A program made the translations under genes and the position numbers. A DNA stretch of 64,000 nucleotides, taken from the NCBI GenBank assembly GCA_013397455.1, contig VYZB01000219.1, positions 679,403 to 743,402 of the forward strand, in the 5' to 3' direction. The DNA is from Crotophaga sulcirostris. Its lineage: Eukaryota; Chordata; Aves; Cuculiformes; Crotophagidae. Below the pieces are notes generated by a model. That model had not been told where the DNA came from and made no database searches. It worked only from the letters and a program-made list of their open reading frames with translations. Every line of letters begins with the position of its first letter. The first letter of the stretch is position 1. Below are positions 1 to 11,928 of the stretch, piece by piece.

Positions 1-1086
1 TGGTGAGAGTGTTTGCCCCAACCACAAGGCACCAGATTTTTACACAAATCCTGAATCCAGTCTTAACTTTTCTTGTTTGGGATTTGTGGTGAGTAACTGA
101 ATCCCCACTGTAGGAACTTCTTTCATTCGGAATTTGTTGTAGGTAACTGAATTCCTACTGTAGGACGGAGAATGTGTTTGATTGCAGAGTAGAAAACTTG
201 TTTGAGCTTCCACTGAGTGAACTTTAAAATCTGTCCTGAATAATTTTTCCGCTCCCTTGTGTCTGATAAGTCATTCACACCAGCTTCTATTTCCCTGCTT
301 TCCACTCTGCGATGCAGGACTTGGAAAATATGTCAGGAGGAACTCGCTCCAGAGCTTGTTTACTGAACAAGCAAGCAAAGCTTTCCCTCAGTCTTTGCCA
401 TGTGTGTCAGTTCTGCAGTGCTGATTTGTCCACCCTGCACTACAGTGGGTCAGCACTCTTAGCTGCCAAGTTCACATGGAGTTCCTCAGGGTCACTGTGC
501 TGGGTGAATGCAGGATCTACGACCAGGGAGATCCTGCTTGTTCCAAGGGACAGGCAGTGGGTATTTGCTTTGCAGGAATCTTGCAGTACGCCTTCCTAGG
601 GAGTGTGCCTGCTAGCACGTGTTGTCCCTGGTTCCTGCCCTCATACTCGCGTCCAGACTATCTGGTACAACTGACATTTTCACTTGGAACTGACAGTATC
701 ACAGTATTGCAAGGTTGGAAAGGACGTTTGAGATCATCGAGTCCAACCTATCACCCAACAGTAACACTAACACCAACACCAACCCATCATCTAAACCATG
801 GTACATTTCCTTCTCCTTGAGCTCCTAACAAGCTGCAAACAGAACAGCTAGGGCTGGGGGGTTCTCCTTTCTGTTCCCTTTTAACTGCAGCCCAAGTTCC
901 TGGCATAAAGCACTTCTCTGCCTTAAAGAAGCAAGGCTGCTTGCCTTCCCACAGCACAGGCATGGAATTCCACGAGAAGTCCTGTTGTGTAGCTAAGAAG
1001 AAAGCCAGTTGGGTGCACAGACCTTGGAATGGAGGCCTGAGTTCTCAGTAAGTTTGTTGTTGAAGCAGTTTCTTCTCGTTGTACAG
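1..1086 (+). other. PAIP2 intron with one CR1 scrap
   Basis: No coding exon was recognised here; the expected N-terminal PAIP2 exon is absent. The only structured element is a CR1-derived tail fragment at about 694-801. Confidence 0.6.
694..801 (-). mobile_element. CR1 fragment
   Basis: TATCACAGTATTGCAAGGTT and GAGTCCAACCTATC are a reverse-complement CR1 3' end; a closely related copy starts at 46643. Confidence 0.75.
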
Positions 1087-2446
1087 ATCGAAGAGGAGTT
1101 GTGGGAAGAAGAATTCATTGAGCGCTGTTTCCAGGAGATGCTGGAAGAAGAGGAGGAGCACGAATGGTTTATTCCAGCCCGTGATCTCCCACAAACAATG
1201 GATCAAATCCAGGACCAGTTCAATGACCTTGTTATCAGTGACAGCTCATCACTGGAGGATCTGGTGGTAAATCCCCTTTCTCATCATATTTCTAAAACCT
1301 GACACCTCTCTTTGTCCAGGGCTGATTTTATTGCTGGTAGTGGCAAGAGAAAATCCTTTACGCGTGGGTCAGAGATTCTTAAACGGTGCCTGGCTGTGGT
1401 GGAGGGGAGATGTGGAATGGTTGGGTAAGGGATGGTTCCTCCAGTGCCAAGAGGAGTCAGTGGTTTTTTAATAACCACATGATGCCTTTCCCAGCCCACG
1501 GCATAAATCCGGGTGGCTTTGGGCATGCACAGTGTTATGAGAGAACAGCGGGGCACGGGGCGCGCTGACCCTGGGAAGCACTTGAGGGGGTGTGAGCCCT
1601 GCTCTGGGGTCGGGTTTGGATGGTGTGAGCCACAGCAGATCTCTCTGTAGAAATACCAAGGGGAAAGCTACTAAACTGTGATTATTTCCCTCTTCTGTGC
1701 CAGTGATGTTTGGTCCAGAGCTTAACTGAAAGGAAAGGGCAGCTTGTGCGTATTTTCCCTGACAAAATACGGAGTTACTGATGCAGAGTACAAAAACCAC
1801 ACCATCGTGTCACACAATGGCTGTGAAATCTCATGCACACCCCTACTTTTCCAGGCTTAAGCAGCTGCTGGGTGCAGCTTTAGACTCAGTTAACATAAAA
1901 AAAGCCTAATCCTCCATTTCTTTATGATAGAGAGCTCATTTTGGAGATGCTGCCTGTCCACCCACAACTGCAGGACTTGCCAGTGGGAGGACAGGATAGA
2001 CCCAGACATGGAAATGTAAAGAATCAATACACTGCTCGTATACAGTAAATTCCCCAAGTGAGCTCTGAAAACCTCACAGCACATTTTAACAGCTCAGCTT
2101 TAGAAAAAACTGTTTCAGCGTTAGGCAGAGTTACTGTATTTGGTGCATGCCTGGGGGCCTCTTGTTTCTTATTCTCTGAGCTGAATTGCCCAGGTGATGC
2201 TAAGGAAGGAGGGATGGCTCACACCAGCACAGAAGGTTGGGCTTTTCTACTGATTGTAGAGACTTTTGGAGCCTTTGGTATGGCTGACTGTTGTCCTAAA
2301 TCCGTACACTGTCTGCCTGGCTTTGTATCCAGGTCAAGGCTGAAATGATTCAACTGGACTTCTGTTTTTCCCTTCCTCAGGTCAAGAGTAATCTGAATCC
2401 AAACGCAAAGGAGTTTGTTCCTGGGGTGAAGTACTTAAATATTTGA
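1087..2446 (+). CDS. PAIP2: PAIP2, poly(A)-binding-protein-interacting protein 2, last two coding exons (5' part outside window)
   Basis: PAIP2 represses translation by binding poly(A)-binding protein PABPC1 in the cytoplasm and displacing it from poly(A) and eIF4G. Two exons are visible: 1087-1266 (after CAG, ending CTGGTG before GTAAAT) and 2381-2446 (after CCTCAG), joined in phase 0. The first begins [18 protein letters not shown], the very acidic PAM1 region, and continues with [17 protein letters not shown], all essentially identical to mammals. The second exon encodes the PABC-binding PAM2 motif, [16 protein letters not shown], then LNI and TGA. The upstream coding exon (N-terminal about 45 residues in human) is not in 1-1086, so it must lie left of the window. 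Identity is certain; the protein here is partial (81 residues). Confidence 0.96.
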
Positions 2447-2589
2447 GTAGACTGGGCCCTCTCTTGGTGGATGTAGCACAATTTCCACACTGTGAAGCCA
2501 GTATTAGAAGATTTAATTGTAAAAGCTCTCTCTTCTTGTCACTGTGTTACACTTATGCATTGCCAAAGTTTTGTTAGTCTTGCATGCTC

Positions 2590-2595
2590 AATAAA
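2590..2595 (+). terminator. PAIP2: PAIP2 polyadenylation signal AATAAA
   Basis: A canonical AATAAA lies 144 bp after the PAIP2 stop codon, giving a short 3'UTR. Longer alternative 3'UTRs cannot be excluded. Confidence 0.75.
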
Positions 2596-3303
2596 AGTGC
2601 TGAGACTGTTACTAAGTAAACCTATCAAAAGTTTAATGGAACCATAATCGGGCCCTGGCTCTCTGTGCAGGAGGCAGTGAGGTGAGAAGCACCAGTCAAA
2701 GTACCACAGCTACAAAACCTTCTGCAGACTCTGTCGCTTTCAACAGGACTTGGAATTTGCTAAGGGTGGTCTGTTTTTAACTCCAGATGTGTTAACTGGT
2801 GCTAGTTTGCACCTGATAATGCCTTAACTTAAAAATGACTGCAAGGAGATCTGATTGTTATGCAAATTAGCTAACTTTCCTTTGAAATATCAGCGTTGTA
2901 CTAATGTTAATTTTTCCCCTTAAAAACCCTCATGCTCCTCCTGGGCAGCGTGAGCTCTAACAGAAACATTACAGACCTGTACAGAGTCGTAGATTCAGCT
3001 CCTGAACTACCACCCAGGTGATGGGAAGGAAGGAATTCCCTGTACTTTGCCGTATGTGATCATGTTAGAAATGTTCCACCTCCTACTGACGTAAAAAGGA
3101 GATGTGAGTTACATCACAATTTCTTCCAAGCCCCCCGTTACGTACGTAGCACCACCCATGTAACTTTTAGTGTACGACTTTATTATGGCTGGATTTAACC
3201 CGGAGAACCCTAGCGTTAGTGATTTGAGTGGTGCTTTGCCCTTGCTTTGTTTAATCATCACTACACGATAGTCTACAGCACAACGACTTTGTTTTGGGTT
3301 TGG

Positions 3304-3498
3304 NNNNNNNNNNNNNNNNNNNNNNNNNNNNNNNNNNNNNNNNNNNNNNNNNNNNNNNNNNNNNNNNNNNNNNNNNNNNNNNNNNNNNNNNNNNNNNNNN
3401 NNNNNNNNNNNNNNNNNNNNNNNNNNNNNNNNNNNNNNNNNNNNNNNNNNNNNNNNNNNNNNNNNNNNNNNNNNNNNNNNNNNNNNNNNNNNNNNNNN
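3304..3498. other. Assembly gap (195 N) bordering a (TGG)n microsatellite
   Basis: The run of N is followed directly by TGG repeated several times at 3499-3515, so the gap probably hides a longer simple repeat. Confidence 0.9.
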
Positions 3499-3920
3499 TG
3501 GTGGTGGTGGTGGTGTCTCATGGCTGTGCCTCTCGCATGGAGAGCGTGCAGGGGAAAGGTATGGAGTCCTTTGTAGCTGTTTGTAACATGATAGCCTGGA
3601 ATACTCATCCGAGGTTGGACTTTCACTCCTCTTGGCTTTCTTTTCTCAGGCTTTACGTGCTCCCCTGGGCTTATTTTGCTTCGGTCTCACCTCTGCCCAT
3701 CCCGGTTGTGCTCCATTGCCGCCGGGCAGACCTGATTCACAGCTTACGGTGCGCGCTCAGCCTGCTGCCCACGGTGCTCCTCCAGTACCAGGGTGATCTG
3801 CTCCTGCTCCCTCACTGCCCAGCCTCACCAGTAACATCTTTTGGCGGGGTTTAAGCTCTGATTAAACCAAATGGGAACACTGCAGGAATTAAGCAGCCCT
3901 GCAGGACGGGAAGGGTGAGA

Positions 3921-4212
3921 TCATAGAATGTGCTGAGTTGGAAGGGACCCACAAGTCCAACTCCTGTCCCTGCACAGGACAACCCCAATATTCACACCGT
4001 GGGGCTGAGGGCATTTGCCAAACGCTTCTTTAATATTGTCAGGCTGTGAGTGCTTCCCTGAGGAGCTGTTCCAGTGGTCCACCACCCTCTGAGGAAAGAA
4101 CCTTTTCCTAATGTCCAACCTAACCCTCCCCTGGCACATCTTCCTACCATTCCCCTGGATCCAGAGAGAAGAGGTCAGTGCCTGCTCCTCCTCCTCCCCT
4201 TCTTAGGAAATG
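3921..4212 (-). mobile_element. CR1 fragment
   Basis: Starts TCATAGAATGTGCTGAGTTG and runs through ACAGGACAACCCCAATATTC; the same subfamily as the copy at 37776. Confidence 0.85.
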
Positions 4213-4351
4213 ATGAAGCTGTTGTGTCAGTGTTTGCCTACTGCATAACCACGTTCCTGCATCGGCCTTGCTCCAGGTGGGAGAACCAGTCTTGGAGGAA
4301 CTCACTCAAACCAACTCATTTTGGTGTTGCTCTGCCAAGTGTTAATGGCAA

Positions 4352-4532
4352 TTATAGAATCATTGAACGGTTTGGGTTAGAAGGGACTTCAAAACTCATC
4401 CAGTTCTGTGGGCAGGGACACCTCCCACTGGATCAGGGTGCTCCAAGCCCCATCCAACCTGGCCTTGAATACCTCCAGGGATGGGGCAGCCACCACTTCT
4501 CTGGGAAACCTGGGCCAGGGCCTCCCCATCAT
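4352..4532 (-). mobile_element. CR1 fragment
   Basis: Reverse-complement CR1 3' end with GGTTTGGGTTAGAAGGGACT and CACCTCCCACTGGATCAGGG. Confidence 0.85.
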
Positions 4533-5440
4533 CACATTATAGAACCACCATGGGCTCCTTACTGAGTGTTGCCTTCCCTGCCCTCAGACCCGGCCTTCCT
4601 TGAAGCACAAAACTGTCCTGGTTTTTCCATGACCTGGAGGTAGTTGAGGCTGGAGTGCCTCAAGTCAGAAGGTCAGGAGATCGCACATGGCGTGCCCTGG
4701 CTTATACAGGAACGGGAGTTTCCCCGGAGAAGCCCTGCTTGGCTGGCAGTGGCTGCTGCAGGGTGAGCTCCTCTGGGCTGCGATTCGCTCGCTGTGGCGA
4801 CGGAATGCGGCTGCTGGGAGCCAGCTTGTTGTGTCCCAGCCAGCCTTGCGTGCGTTGCTTTCCCCACTTTGTTGTTCCCCGGGCCGTATCCCAGCCAATG
4901 CCACAGCACAGGGTCGATTCCGATGGGCTCTGCTGGGGTGGAGCTGCCGTGCTCCGTCGCAGCCCCGATGTTTGGGCGTTGTGGCAGAAGCAGAGTTGGC
5001 AGCTCATGGGTGTTTTGGCTGTTGGTTGCGCGGCGGTGGGGCTTTCTCTTTTGCTGTAGACCCGACTGGGAGGGGACGCAACTGACCTAAAGGGTTTTGC
5101 TCCCCACGTAACATCCGTGCTCAGCAGCAGCACCGGGAGAGCACCAGATGGGGGGACTCTGCTGCTGCCCCGAGCTTGGCCCAGCATAACTGCGGTTGTG
5201 GGAGGTGGTGAGCAATTGTGTTCGTATCCCTGGGGGGTTTGGGTGGCTACACACCTCCCCCCCTTCACTTATTGAACTGTCCTTGGCTCAGCCCTTGGGT
5301 TTTCTCACTCCTGCTCTTCCTGCTGGGGCTGGGGAGCGAGTGTGCAGCCACACCGGGGCGCCTGGGCCATCACCAGGCCGTGTAGTGCCGGTGTCAGCTC
5401 TGACTCGCAGAGCTAAACCTGAACCGAGAAATTATTTTTT

Positions 5441-5446
5441 TTTATT
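5441..5446 (-). terminator. SLC23A1: Candidate SLC23A1 polyadenylation signal
   Basis: On the minus strand AATAAA occurs at 5446-5441, about 480 bp past the SLC23A1 stop, inside an A-rich tract with a second AATAAA at 5463-5458. The A-richness makes the assignment tentative; using it would put the CR1 scrap at 5640-5706 in the 3'UTR. Confidence 0.4.
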
Positions 5447-5639
5447 TATATTTTTTTTATTTTTTTTTAATGTATGATCTTAAAACAGGTCACATAGTGC
5501 TGGTGTGGATCCTGCCCTGAGCCCACGCCGGCCGCCCGGAGCCCTGGGCACGCCGAGGGTGCTGCGTGGTAATCCACAGCCCTGGTGGGAGTTGCTGGCC
5601 CAGTGGTGGCTAACGAGCTCCGGCAAGTGCCGAGTGAGT

Positions 5640-5706
5640 CTTAGAATCACAGAATGGTTTGGGTTGGAAGGGACCTTAAAGATCATCCAGTTCCACCCCC
5701 CTGCCG
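5640..5706 (-). mobile_element. Short CR1 3' end in the SLC23A1 3' flank
   Basis: AGAATCACAGAATGGTTTGG followed by GTTGGAAGGGACCTTAAAGA. Confidence 0.8.
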
Positions 5707-5922
5707 TGGGCAGCGAGATCTTGACCAGCTAGGGCTGGAGGTGGAGCAAGGACACAAGGATGGTGGCCCCCAAGCTCAGGATGTCCCTGAAAGACAGCTT
5801 GGAGTTTCCCTGGCCCCTGTTTGAGGTGAGCACCTTGGCTTTGGACGTGGCGGGTGCTACCGAGCTCCACCAGCACCTGCGGGCGCTCAGCTTGGCTTTT
5901 GCGGCGTGAGCCCTCGCCTCGC

Positions 5923-8900
5923 TCACACCTTGGTGCACACGGAGAGCCCGTCTGCGCTGTCCTGCACCTCCGCAGCTACCGTGCCACTGCCCTGGGCCTT
6001 GAACCCGGTGAACACGGGGCAGATGGGCATGCGCTTCAGCCACCGGCTGCTCCTCACGGCGCTCATCCCAAAGGGGAAGTCGTAGCTCCTCAGGTTGGCT
6101 TTTGAGGCGCTGTCCGCGTGCGCACCCGCCTTCCACTGCACCAACCCTCGCTCCTCCTGCGTCCCTGCGGCAGCCAGCACCGCGTCGGCCGAGCCCCTGC
6201 GGTGCCCAGCTGTGCCCCCCTCGCCCTGCCAGCCCCTCCTGCAGCTCCAACCCCAACCCAAGCTGGCTCCAACCCCAACCCAAGCTGGCTCCAACTCCCC
6301 GTGTGCTCTTGTTACCTGGGATGGTGTTGTCCAGGACGAAGGCAATGGTCCCCCCAACGAACATCTCTGTCGTCAGCAGCACCGTCAGGATCTGGTCCAG
6401 CTCGGCGACACCTGTGAGAGCGCGGGGACTGAGCCGGAGCGCGCTGCGATAAGCCGGATTGCATTAATTATTGCTCACCTGCGAGATCTCTGCCAAAAAC
6501 CCCCAACCTGGGGCTTCTCGTGGCGGGCGGTACCTGTATTAATGGCATTGGGGTTGGAATCCAGGTAGTTGGGCAGCGTCAGCCCAAAAAACATGGCAAA
6601 ACCCAGCACGAAGAGGTTGCGGGAAGAGTTCATGTCCACAAACTGGAGGTTGGAGAGGCCAACAGCCGTGATCATCCCTGCCAGGAGAGATGCCAGCTGG
6701 GTTGTGGGCAGGCTGGGATGCCCACACAGGGCATTCACACCCAGTCCCAAACTGTCCTGCACCCCTGGGCTCGCCAGCCCCCACATCCCTGGAGGTCATG
6801 GTAACAGCGCCCGGGGTTGCTGCGCTGTGGTTACCGAACAAGGTGCAGAACATCCCGCCGAGGATGGGGTCCGGCAACGAGGCAAACAGCGCCGTGAACT
6901 TGCCGATGGTGCCCAAGACGAGCATGATGCCCGCACCGTACTGTATCACCCGCCGGCTCCCCACCTGCACAGAGACACCGGCAGTGAGTGATTCTGCCTG
7001 TTCCCCCCAGCTGAACTGGAACCCAACCCTGGTACCTTCGTGATGCCCAGGACGCCAATGTTGGGGCTGGAGGAGGTGGAACCGTTGCCGGTTCCCAGCA
7101 GTCCAGCGATGATGCAGGAGATACCTTCAGTGAAAATGCCCCTGGGAAACACCACGCAAAGGCTGGCTGCCACCACTGCTCTCCTGCAGCATCCCATCCC
7201 ATCTTAGGGACAAAGAGGTGCTGCAGAGGAATCTTGACAGATTGGAGAGCTGGACAATCTCCAATTGCATGAAATTTAATGAGGGCAAGTGCCGGGTTCT
7301 GCACCTGGGACACAGCAACTCTGGATACACGGACAGACTGGGGAGCAAGAGGCTGGAGAGCAGCCCTGCGGAGAGGGACCTGGGGGTTCTGGATGACAGC
7401 AAGTTGACCATGAGCCAACAGTGCACTGGCAGCCAAGAGGACAACCGTGTCCTGGGGTGCCTCCAGCACAGCATTGCCAGCCGGGCGAGGGAGGGGCTTG
7501 TCCCACTCTGCTCCGCACTGATGTGGCCCCACCTCGAGCACTGGGTGCAGATTTGGGCACCACAGGATAAAAAGGGCATCAAACTACTTGAGAGTGTCCA
7601 GAGGAGGCCACAAAGCTGGTGAACGGTCTAGAGGGGAAGTTGTATGAGAGACTGAAGGCACTTGGTCTGTTCAGCCTGGAGGAGACTGAGAGGGGATCTC
7701 ATAGCTGTTTGCTGCCTTCTTACAAGGGAAGGAGGAGAAACAGGTGCTGATCTCTTCTCTCTGGTGATGCCCATGATAGGACTAGAGGGAATGGCAGGAA
7801 GATGTGCCAGGGGAGGTTTAGATTGGATACTGGGAAGAGGTTCTTCACCCAGTGGGTGGTGGAGCACTGGAACAACTCCCAGGGAAGCAGTCGGGGCACC
7901 CAGTCTGCCAGTATTCAAGAAGCATTTGGACAAGGCCCTCAGCCCCAGGGTGTGAATGTTGGGAATGTCCTAGGCAGGGACAGGAGTTGGACTTGATGGT
8001 CCTTGTGGGTCTCTTCCAACTCGGGTGATTCTATGATTCCGTGATTGCAGCGCCCTGGGTGCTGGGTAGGGGGTGGGATGGGTGTAGTTGGTACCTGTTG
8101 ATGGCGTGCACAGGGGGTGGGGGGGCTCCGGCCAGCCGTGCACACGAGTAGTAGTCCCCGATGGACTCGATGATGCCGGCCAACGTGGCGCTGAACATGC
8201 CCAACACGGCCGCCGAGGTCACCGTGGGCAGTCCCCACTGGCCTGGCAGGGGGCAGAGCGGGGTGTCTGGGTGGGAGGCACCCCGGGGTCCACCCCCCTG
8301 GTGCTCACCCAAGCCTTGGTGATGCTCCATCAGGCCTCAGGGCAAAGGGGTACCAGGGAGATCTGGACACCGTGGGGCACTCACAGGGGTAGGGGACCCG
8401 AAACCAAGGTGCCACCGAGAGGATCTCCCCCCGCGCGTCTGTCCTGGCCTTGTAACCGTACGCCTCGGGGTGACTGGGGAACACATTGGTGCGCGTCAGC
8501 ACGTAGCAGAGCAACCACACCACCATGATGGCCAAGATGATCTGCGGGGGCACCAACCCAGCATCACTCACAAATCCAGGCATGGAAAATGGGGGAAACT
8601 GGGGCCACCTCCAGGGCCCACTGGCAGTTGGGGAGCAGTCGGTCCCTACCGGGAACATCTTGAAGATCTGGATGCGGAGCAGGACGAAACCTTTGCCCCG
8701 CCGGTAGCCGGGCAGGCAGATGGTGATGTGCCGCAGGTACTGGGCAAACAGGACGATCAGGAAGATGGTCCTGGGGGAGAGAGGCAGACAAGGTCACTCA
8801 TGTCCCCGGCATGTTCCTGGCTCCCTGGGTTATCATAGAATCATGGAATGGTTTGTGTTGGAAGGGACCTCAAAGCCCATCCAGTTCCAACCCCCCTGCC

Positions 8901-11468
8901 AGGGACAGGCAGGGACACCTCCCACTGGATCAGGGGGTTCAAAACTCCATCCAACCTGGACTTGAACACCTCCAGGGATGGGGCAGCCACAACTTCTATG
9001 GGAAACCTGGGACAGCGCCTCCCCACCCTACTGTGAAGAACTTCTCCCTAACATCTAATCTAAATCTTCCCCCTTACAATTTAAAGCTGTTCCCTCTCGT
9101 CCTGTCACTACTTGCTTTTGTAAAAAGTCCTTCCCCAGCTTTCCTGGAGCCCCTTTCAGTACTGGAGGCTGCTCTAAGGTCTCCCCACAGCCTTCTCTTC
9201 TCCAGGCTGAACAACCCCAACTCTCTCAGCCTGTCCTTGTACAGGAGGTGCTCCAGCCCTCGGATCATCTCCGTGGCCTCCTCTGGACTCACTCCAACAG
9301 CTCCAGGTCCTTCCTATGTTGGGGACTCCAGAACTGGACACAGGGCTCCAGCTGGGGTCTTGCCAGAGCGGAGCAGAAGGCCAGAATCCCCTCCCTTGCC
9401 CTGCCACCCACCCTTTTTTTGTTTCCACCCTTGTCCCCCCGTTCCTGTGCCGTACAACGCGGCAATGCCCCAGTGGGAACCAGCCCGCTCGCCGGCTGCC
9501 TGGAAGACAGAGAGGCCGATCAGGGACACAGTGGGGGTGACAGTCAGCGGCCCGATGTAGCTGAGCAGCGCCCCGGGGAGCCCCAGCAGACCGATGACCA
9601 CCTCCACCAGGCTGGACACCACGATAGCTCCTTGGATCTGCAGGGAAGGGGGGGATAAGCAGCTCACCAGGGGTTTTGGGGTGCCCGGGGGGGGACGTCG
9701 GGGCGTACCTCTCGCATGCGGGGGTGCCAGACGTGGGAGGTGTTGAGCGGCAGCGCCCAGTTGCCGTAGATCTGCTCTGGGGATGGAGGGGGGTGAGGTG
9801 GTCCCTAGGGGGTGGGGGTGGAATGGCTGGACCCCCCTTGCACCCCCTCTGTCCTCACCTTCAGGAGGGCATCGCCACTTCTCCAGGGCCAGGATGGACT
9901 TGGCAGGGACGAGGAAGGCCAATGCGCTTGCCTGGAAGAGGGGCAGCCTTGTGGGGGGATGATGGGGACCGTGGTGCCTGTGGGCAGGGGATGGCTGGGG
10001 GTGCCCTACGGGGGGGCACGGCTCTACCTGATTCCCACGGTGGTCTGGATGAGGGTGGTGATGCCGACACAGGTGAAGATGGTGCCGATGAGGTAGCTGA
10101 CGGTGAGCTGGTCCTTGCCCACACAGAGGCTCTCGGCCAGCAGGAAGGGGACAGCAATGGTGCCACTGAAGCACGTCAGGTAATGCTGGGTGGCAAGGGG
10201 GGGCAGTGGGGCTGGGGTGCCACGGGACGCCCCCACAGCCTGGGGAGCAGGGCCTCGGGCTCTGCTGGTGGGGGCACCCCCCTTCCAGGCCGTACCTGGA
10301 AGCCGAGTAGGATGCAGAGGTACCAGGGGGGCACGTCCTCGATCTTGTAGAGCATGTCCACCTCCGGCTGGGGGGGCCCCGTGCCCGCCCCACGGTCCTG
10401 GGGGTTGGGGAGGGGCACAGCTCAGCTCCTGCTCTCCATGGGGTCTGGGGGTGATGGGACAACCCGTGCTGTCCCTAGGGGTGGCATAGTGGCATGGGTA
10501 GCCCCAAGGTCCTGGGTGGGGGGCACAACTTTGCCCCAGTTCTCCACAAGGGATGAGGATGTGATACCCCATGCCCACCCCAAGATCCTGGGTTGGGGTC
10601 AGAAATCAGCCCCAGCTCTCCATGGGGTCTGGGGGTGATGGATACCCCACACTGTCTCTAGGGTCCTGGGTGGGGGGCACAGCTTTGCCCCAGCTCTTTA
10701 TGAGGGATGGGGGTCATGGGACATCCCGTGCTGTCCCCAGGGCCCCCAGCACCCTCAGGGATGGTCCCTGCTGGTCCCCATCGGCTGGGGCGTTGCAGAG
10801 GGGCCCAGGCTCGGTGCTGCCCGCACTCACCGTGCCCGCCGCGCGCTGCTCCGTGGTGGGGGGCTGTGGGGCGCCCGCGCAGGCCGGGACCGAGCACCCG
10901 TTCTGGCAGCAAGGGCAGGAGCTGGGTCGGTGTTGTCCAAGTGTCCCATGGGAACAGGGCTGGGCGCTGCCCAGGGACACCAGTGCCACCACGCCCCGGT
11001 TTGATATGTGCCGCTGCTCTACCCTGGCCCCAAGAGGGCTCTGGGCTGGTTTGTCCCAAACCCCACTGGTTTGTCCCCAGGGCAGGGTGGAGGGGAGTCC
11101 CCACTGGCCCTGGGTGCCTGGACCACCCTGGCCTGTGCCAGGACGGACAGCACAGACACATCTCTGCATGTGCCCTTGGTCCTGGGCTTCAGCACAGTCC
11201 CCAAAGTCACCCCATCCTTTGCCAGCCCCCAGCTGGGCATCATCAGCACCTCAGGCCACCCGCCTCCCTCCCCACTGCCCCAGGGTGCGGCCAAGGAGGG
11301 GACAGGGACAGGGATGGGGACTCAGATGGAGATGGGGAGAGGGACAGAGATAGGAATGGAGATGGGGACAGGGATGGGGATAGAGATGGGTACGGGGATG
11401 GGGACAGTGATAGGGAAGGAGCCTGCAGTCACCTGGGGCTGAGCCAGGTCTCCCGAGGGGGTCCCCAT
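5923..11468 (-). CDS. SLC23A1: SLC23A1 (SVCT1), sodium-dependent L-ascorbate transporter, complete 15-exon CDS
   Basis: Multi-pass plasma-membrane carrier that co-transports Na+ and L-ascorbate in epithelia (kidney, gut, liver). Exons on the minus strand: 11468-11433, 10902-10831, 10397-10296, 10185-10028, 9947-9859, 9776-9709, 9637-9456, 8770-8650, 8541-8385, 8242-8095, 7141-7036, 6964-6835, 6677-6534, 6411-6316, 6164-5923; the phase closes at every junction, giving 616 residues (human 598). Landmarks: [20 protein letters not shown] near residue 53, NTSH glycosylation sequon in the extracellular loop, the nucleobase-ascorbate-transporter signature [10 protein letters not shown] at 404-413, and a C-terminus VCTKV identical to mammals (a class I PDZ-type end). 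The start in exon 1 ([12 protein letters not shown]) fits a Kozak G at +4 and phase, but the N-terminal two exons are the least conserved part. A plus-oriented CR1 sits in intron 10 and a minus-oriented one in intron 7. Confidence 0.96.
6240..6296. repeat. 24-bp short tandem repeat in SLC23A1 intron 14
   Basis: The unit GCTCCAACCCCAACCCAAGC plus TG occurs about two and a half times in tandem. Confidence 0.6.
7205..8046 (+). mobile_element. CR1 LINE 3' part with ORF2 C-terminal remnant (SLC23A1 intron 10)
   Basis: About 840 bp in plus orientation, antisense to SLC23A1. It encodes a recognisable end of the CR1 reverse-transcriptase [23 protein letters not shown], then [10 protein letters not shown] and [12 protein letters not shown]. 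It ends in GATTCTATGATTCCGTGATT. Confidence 0.92.
8832..9408 (-). mobile_element. CR1 fragment in SLC23A1 intron 7
   Basis: Starts ATCATAGAATCATGGAATGG and extends about 580 bp to the TTGCCAGAGCGGAGCAGAAG block, stopping about 50 bp short of exon 7. Confidence 0.9.
10430..10745. repeat. Diverged tandem repeat in SLC23A1 intron 2
   Basis: About three to four imperfect copies of a unit built from CCAGCTCTCCATGGGGTCTG, GGGTGATGGGA and GGTCCTGGGTGGGGGGCAC motifs. It lies between exons 3 and 2. Confidence 0.6.
11288..11422. repeat. GGGGAT/GGGACA short tandem repeat in SLC23A1 intron 1
   Basis: A purine-rich array of 6-bp-type units (GGGACA, GGGGAT, GGAGAT, AGAGAT), just downstream of exon 1. Confidence 0.7.
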
Positions 11469-11512
11469 CCTGCAGCGACGAGGCCCTTGCCACGATGTAA
11501 CTGCACGAGGGG

Positions 11513-11518
11513 TTTTAT
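11513..11518 (-). promoter_or_regulatory. TATA-like box upstream of SLC23A1 exon 1
   Basis: Minus strand reads CCATAAAACC; the ATAAAA core is 45 bp upstream of the proposed SLC23A1 start codon. No initiator was identified, so this is suggestive only. Confidence 0.3.
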
Positions 11519-11928
11519 GGCCGCGGGAAGGACTTTAGCCGCCACCCGGGCCGGGCCGAGGTGCGGGGCGATGGGCTGGAAGGCGACCATTGGCTGCTGG
11601 TTGTGAAACAGGGGTGCGCTACCTTGGGGCCGGATCAGCCATTAACTCCTTTAATTAGTGCTGGCACCACCGGTGGGGCTGCCACGCGCCCGCCGCCAGC
11701 ACCGCATTGGTAAAACATTAGAACCAGCGTGTTACAGAGTAATGCCCGGCTTGCAGGGGGGCCAGCTGCCACCAGCATCATCCCAGTATGGTCCCAGCAT
11801 CATCCCAGCATCACCCAGCATGGTTGGTTTGGGTGTTGAGGGATGGTGGTGACACTGGCGATGGGCGATGCCGGGAAGGTGCGCGCAGGCCCTTGCCGAG
11901 GCTGCAGTTGGCTCCGAAGGTCGCGGGG

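Larger units (their letters stand above)
2600..5440. other. Intergenic region between convergent PAIP2 and SLC23A1
   Basis: No gene recognised. It holds an assembly gap (3304-3498) ending in a TGG microsatellite, two CR1 fragments (3921-4212, 4352-4532), a GC-rich stretch at about 4650-5400 with only short overlapping open frames, and a T-rich run at 5431-5470. Confidence 0.6.

Noticed and set aside
4655..5268. Overlapping open frames on both strands
   Set aside because: Several frames open at once, as expected from GC-rich noncoding DNA; no conserved motif.
7218..7622. 134-codon plus-strand frame resembling a gene
   Set aside because: It is the C-terminal part of the CR1 reverse-transcriptase ORF in a truncated LINE, not a host gene.
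8811..9560. 249-codon plus-strand frame
   Set aside because: Runs through an antisense CR1 copy into SLC23A1 exon 7 antisense; no independent support.
9314..10462. 382-codon minus-strand open frame
   Set aside because: It is a read-through of SLC23A1 exons and introns in GC-rich DNA; true exons with conserved splice sites and other phases explain the homologous pieces.
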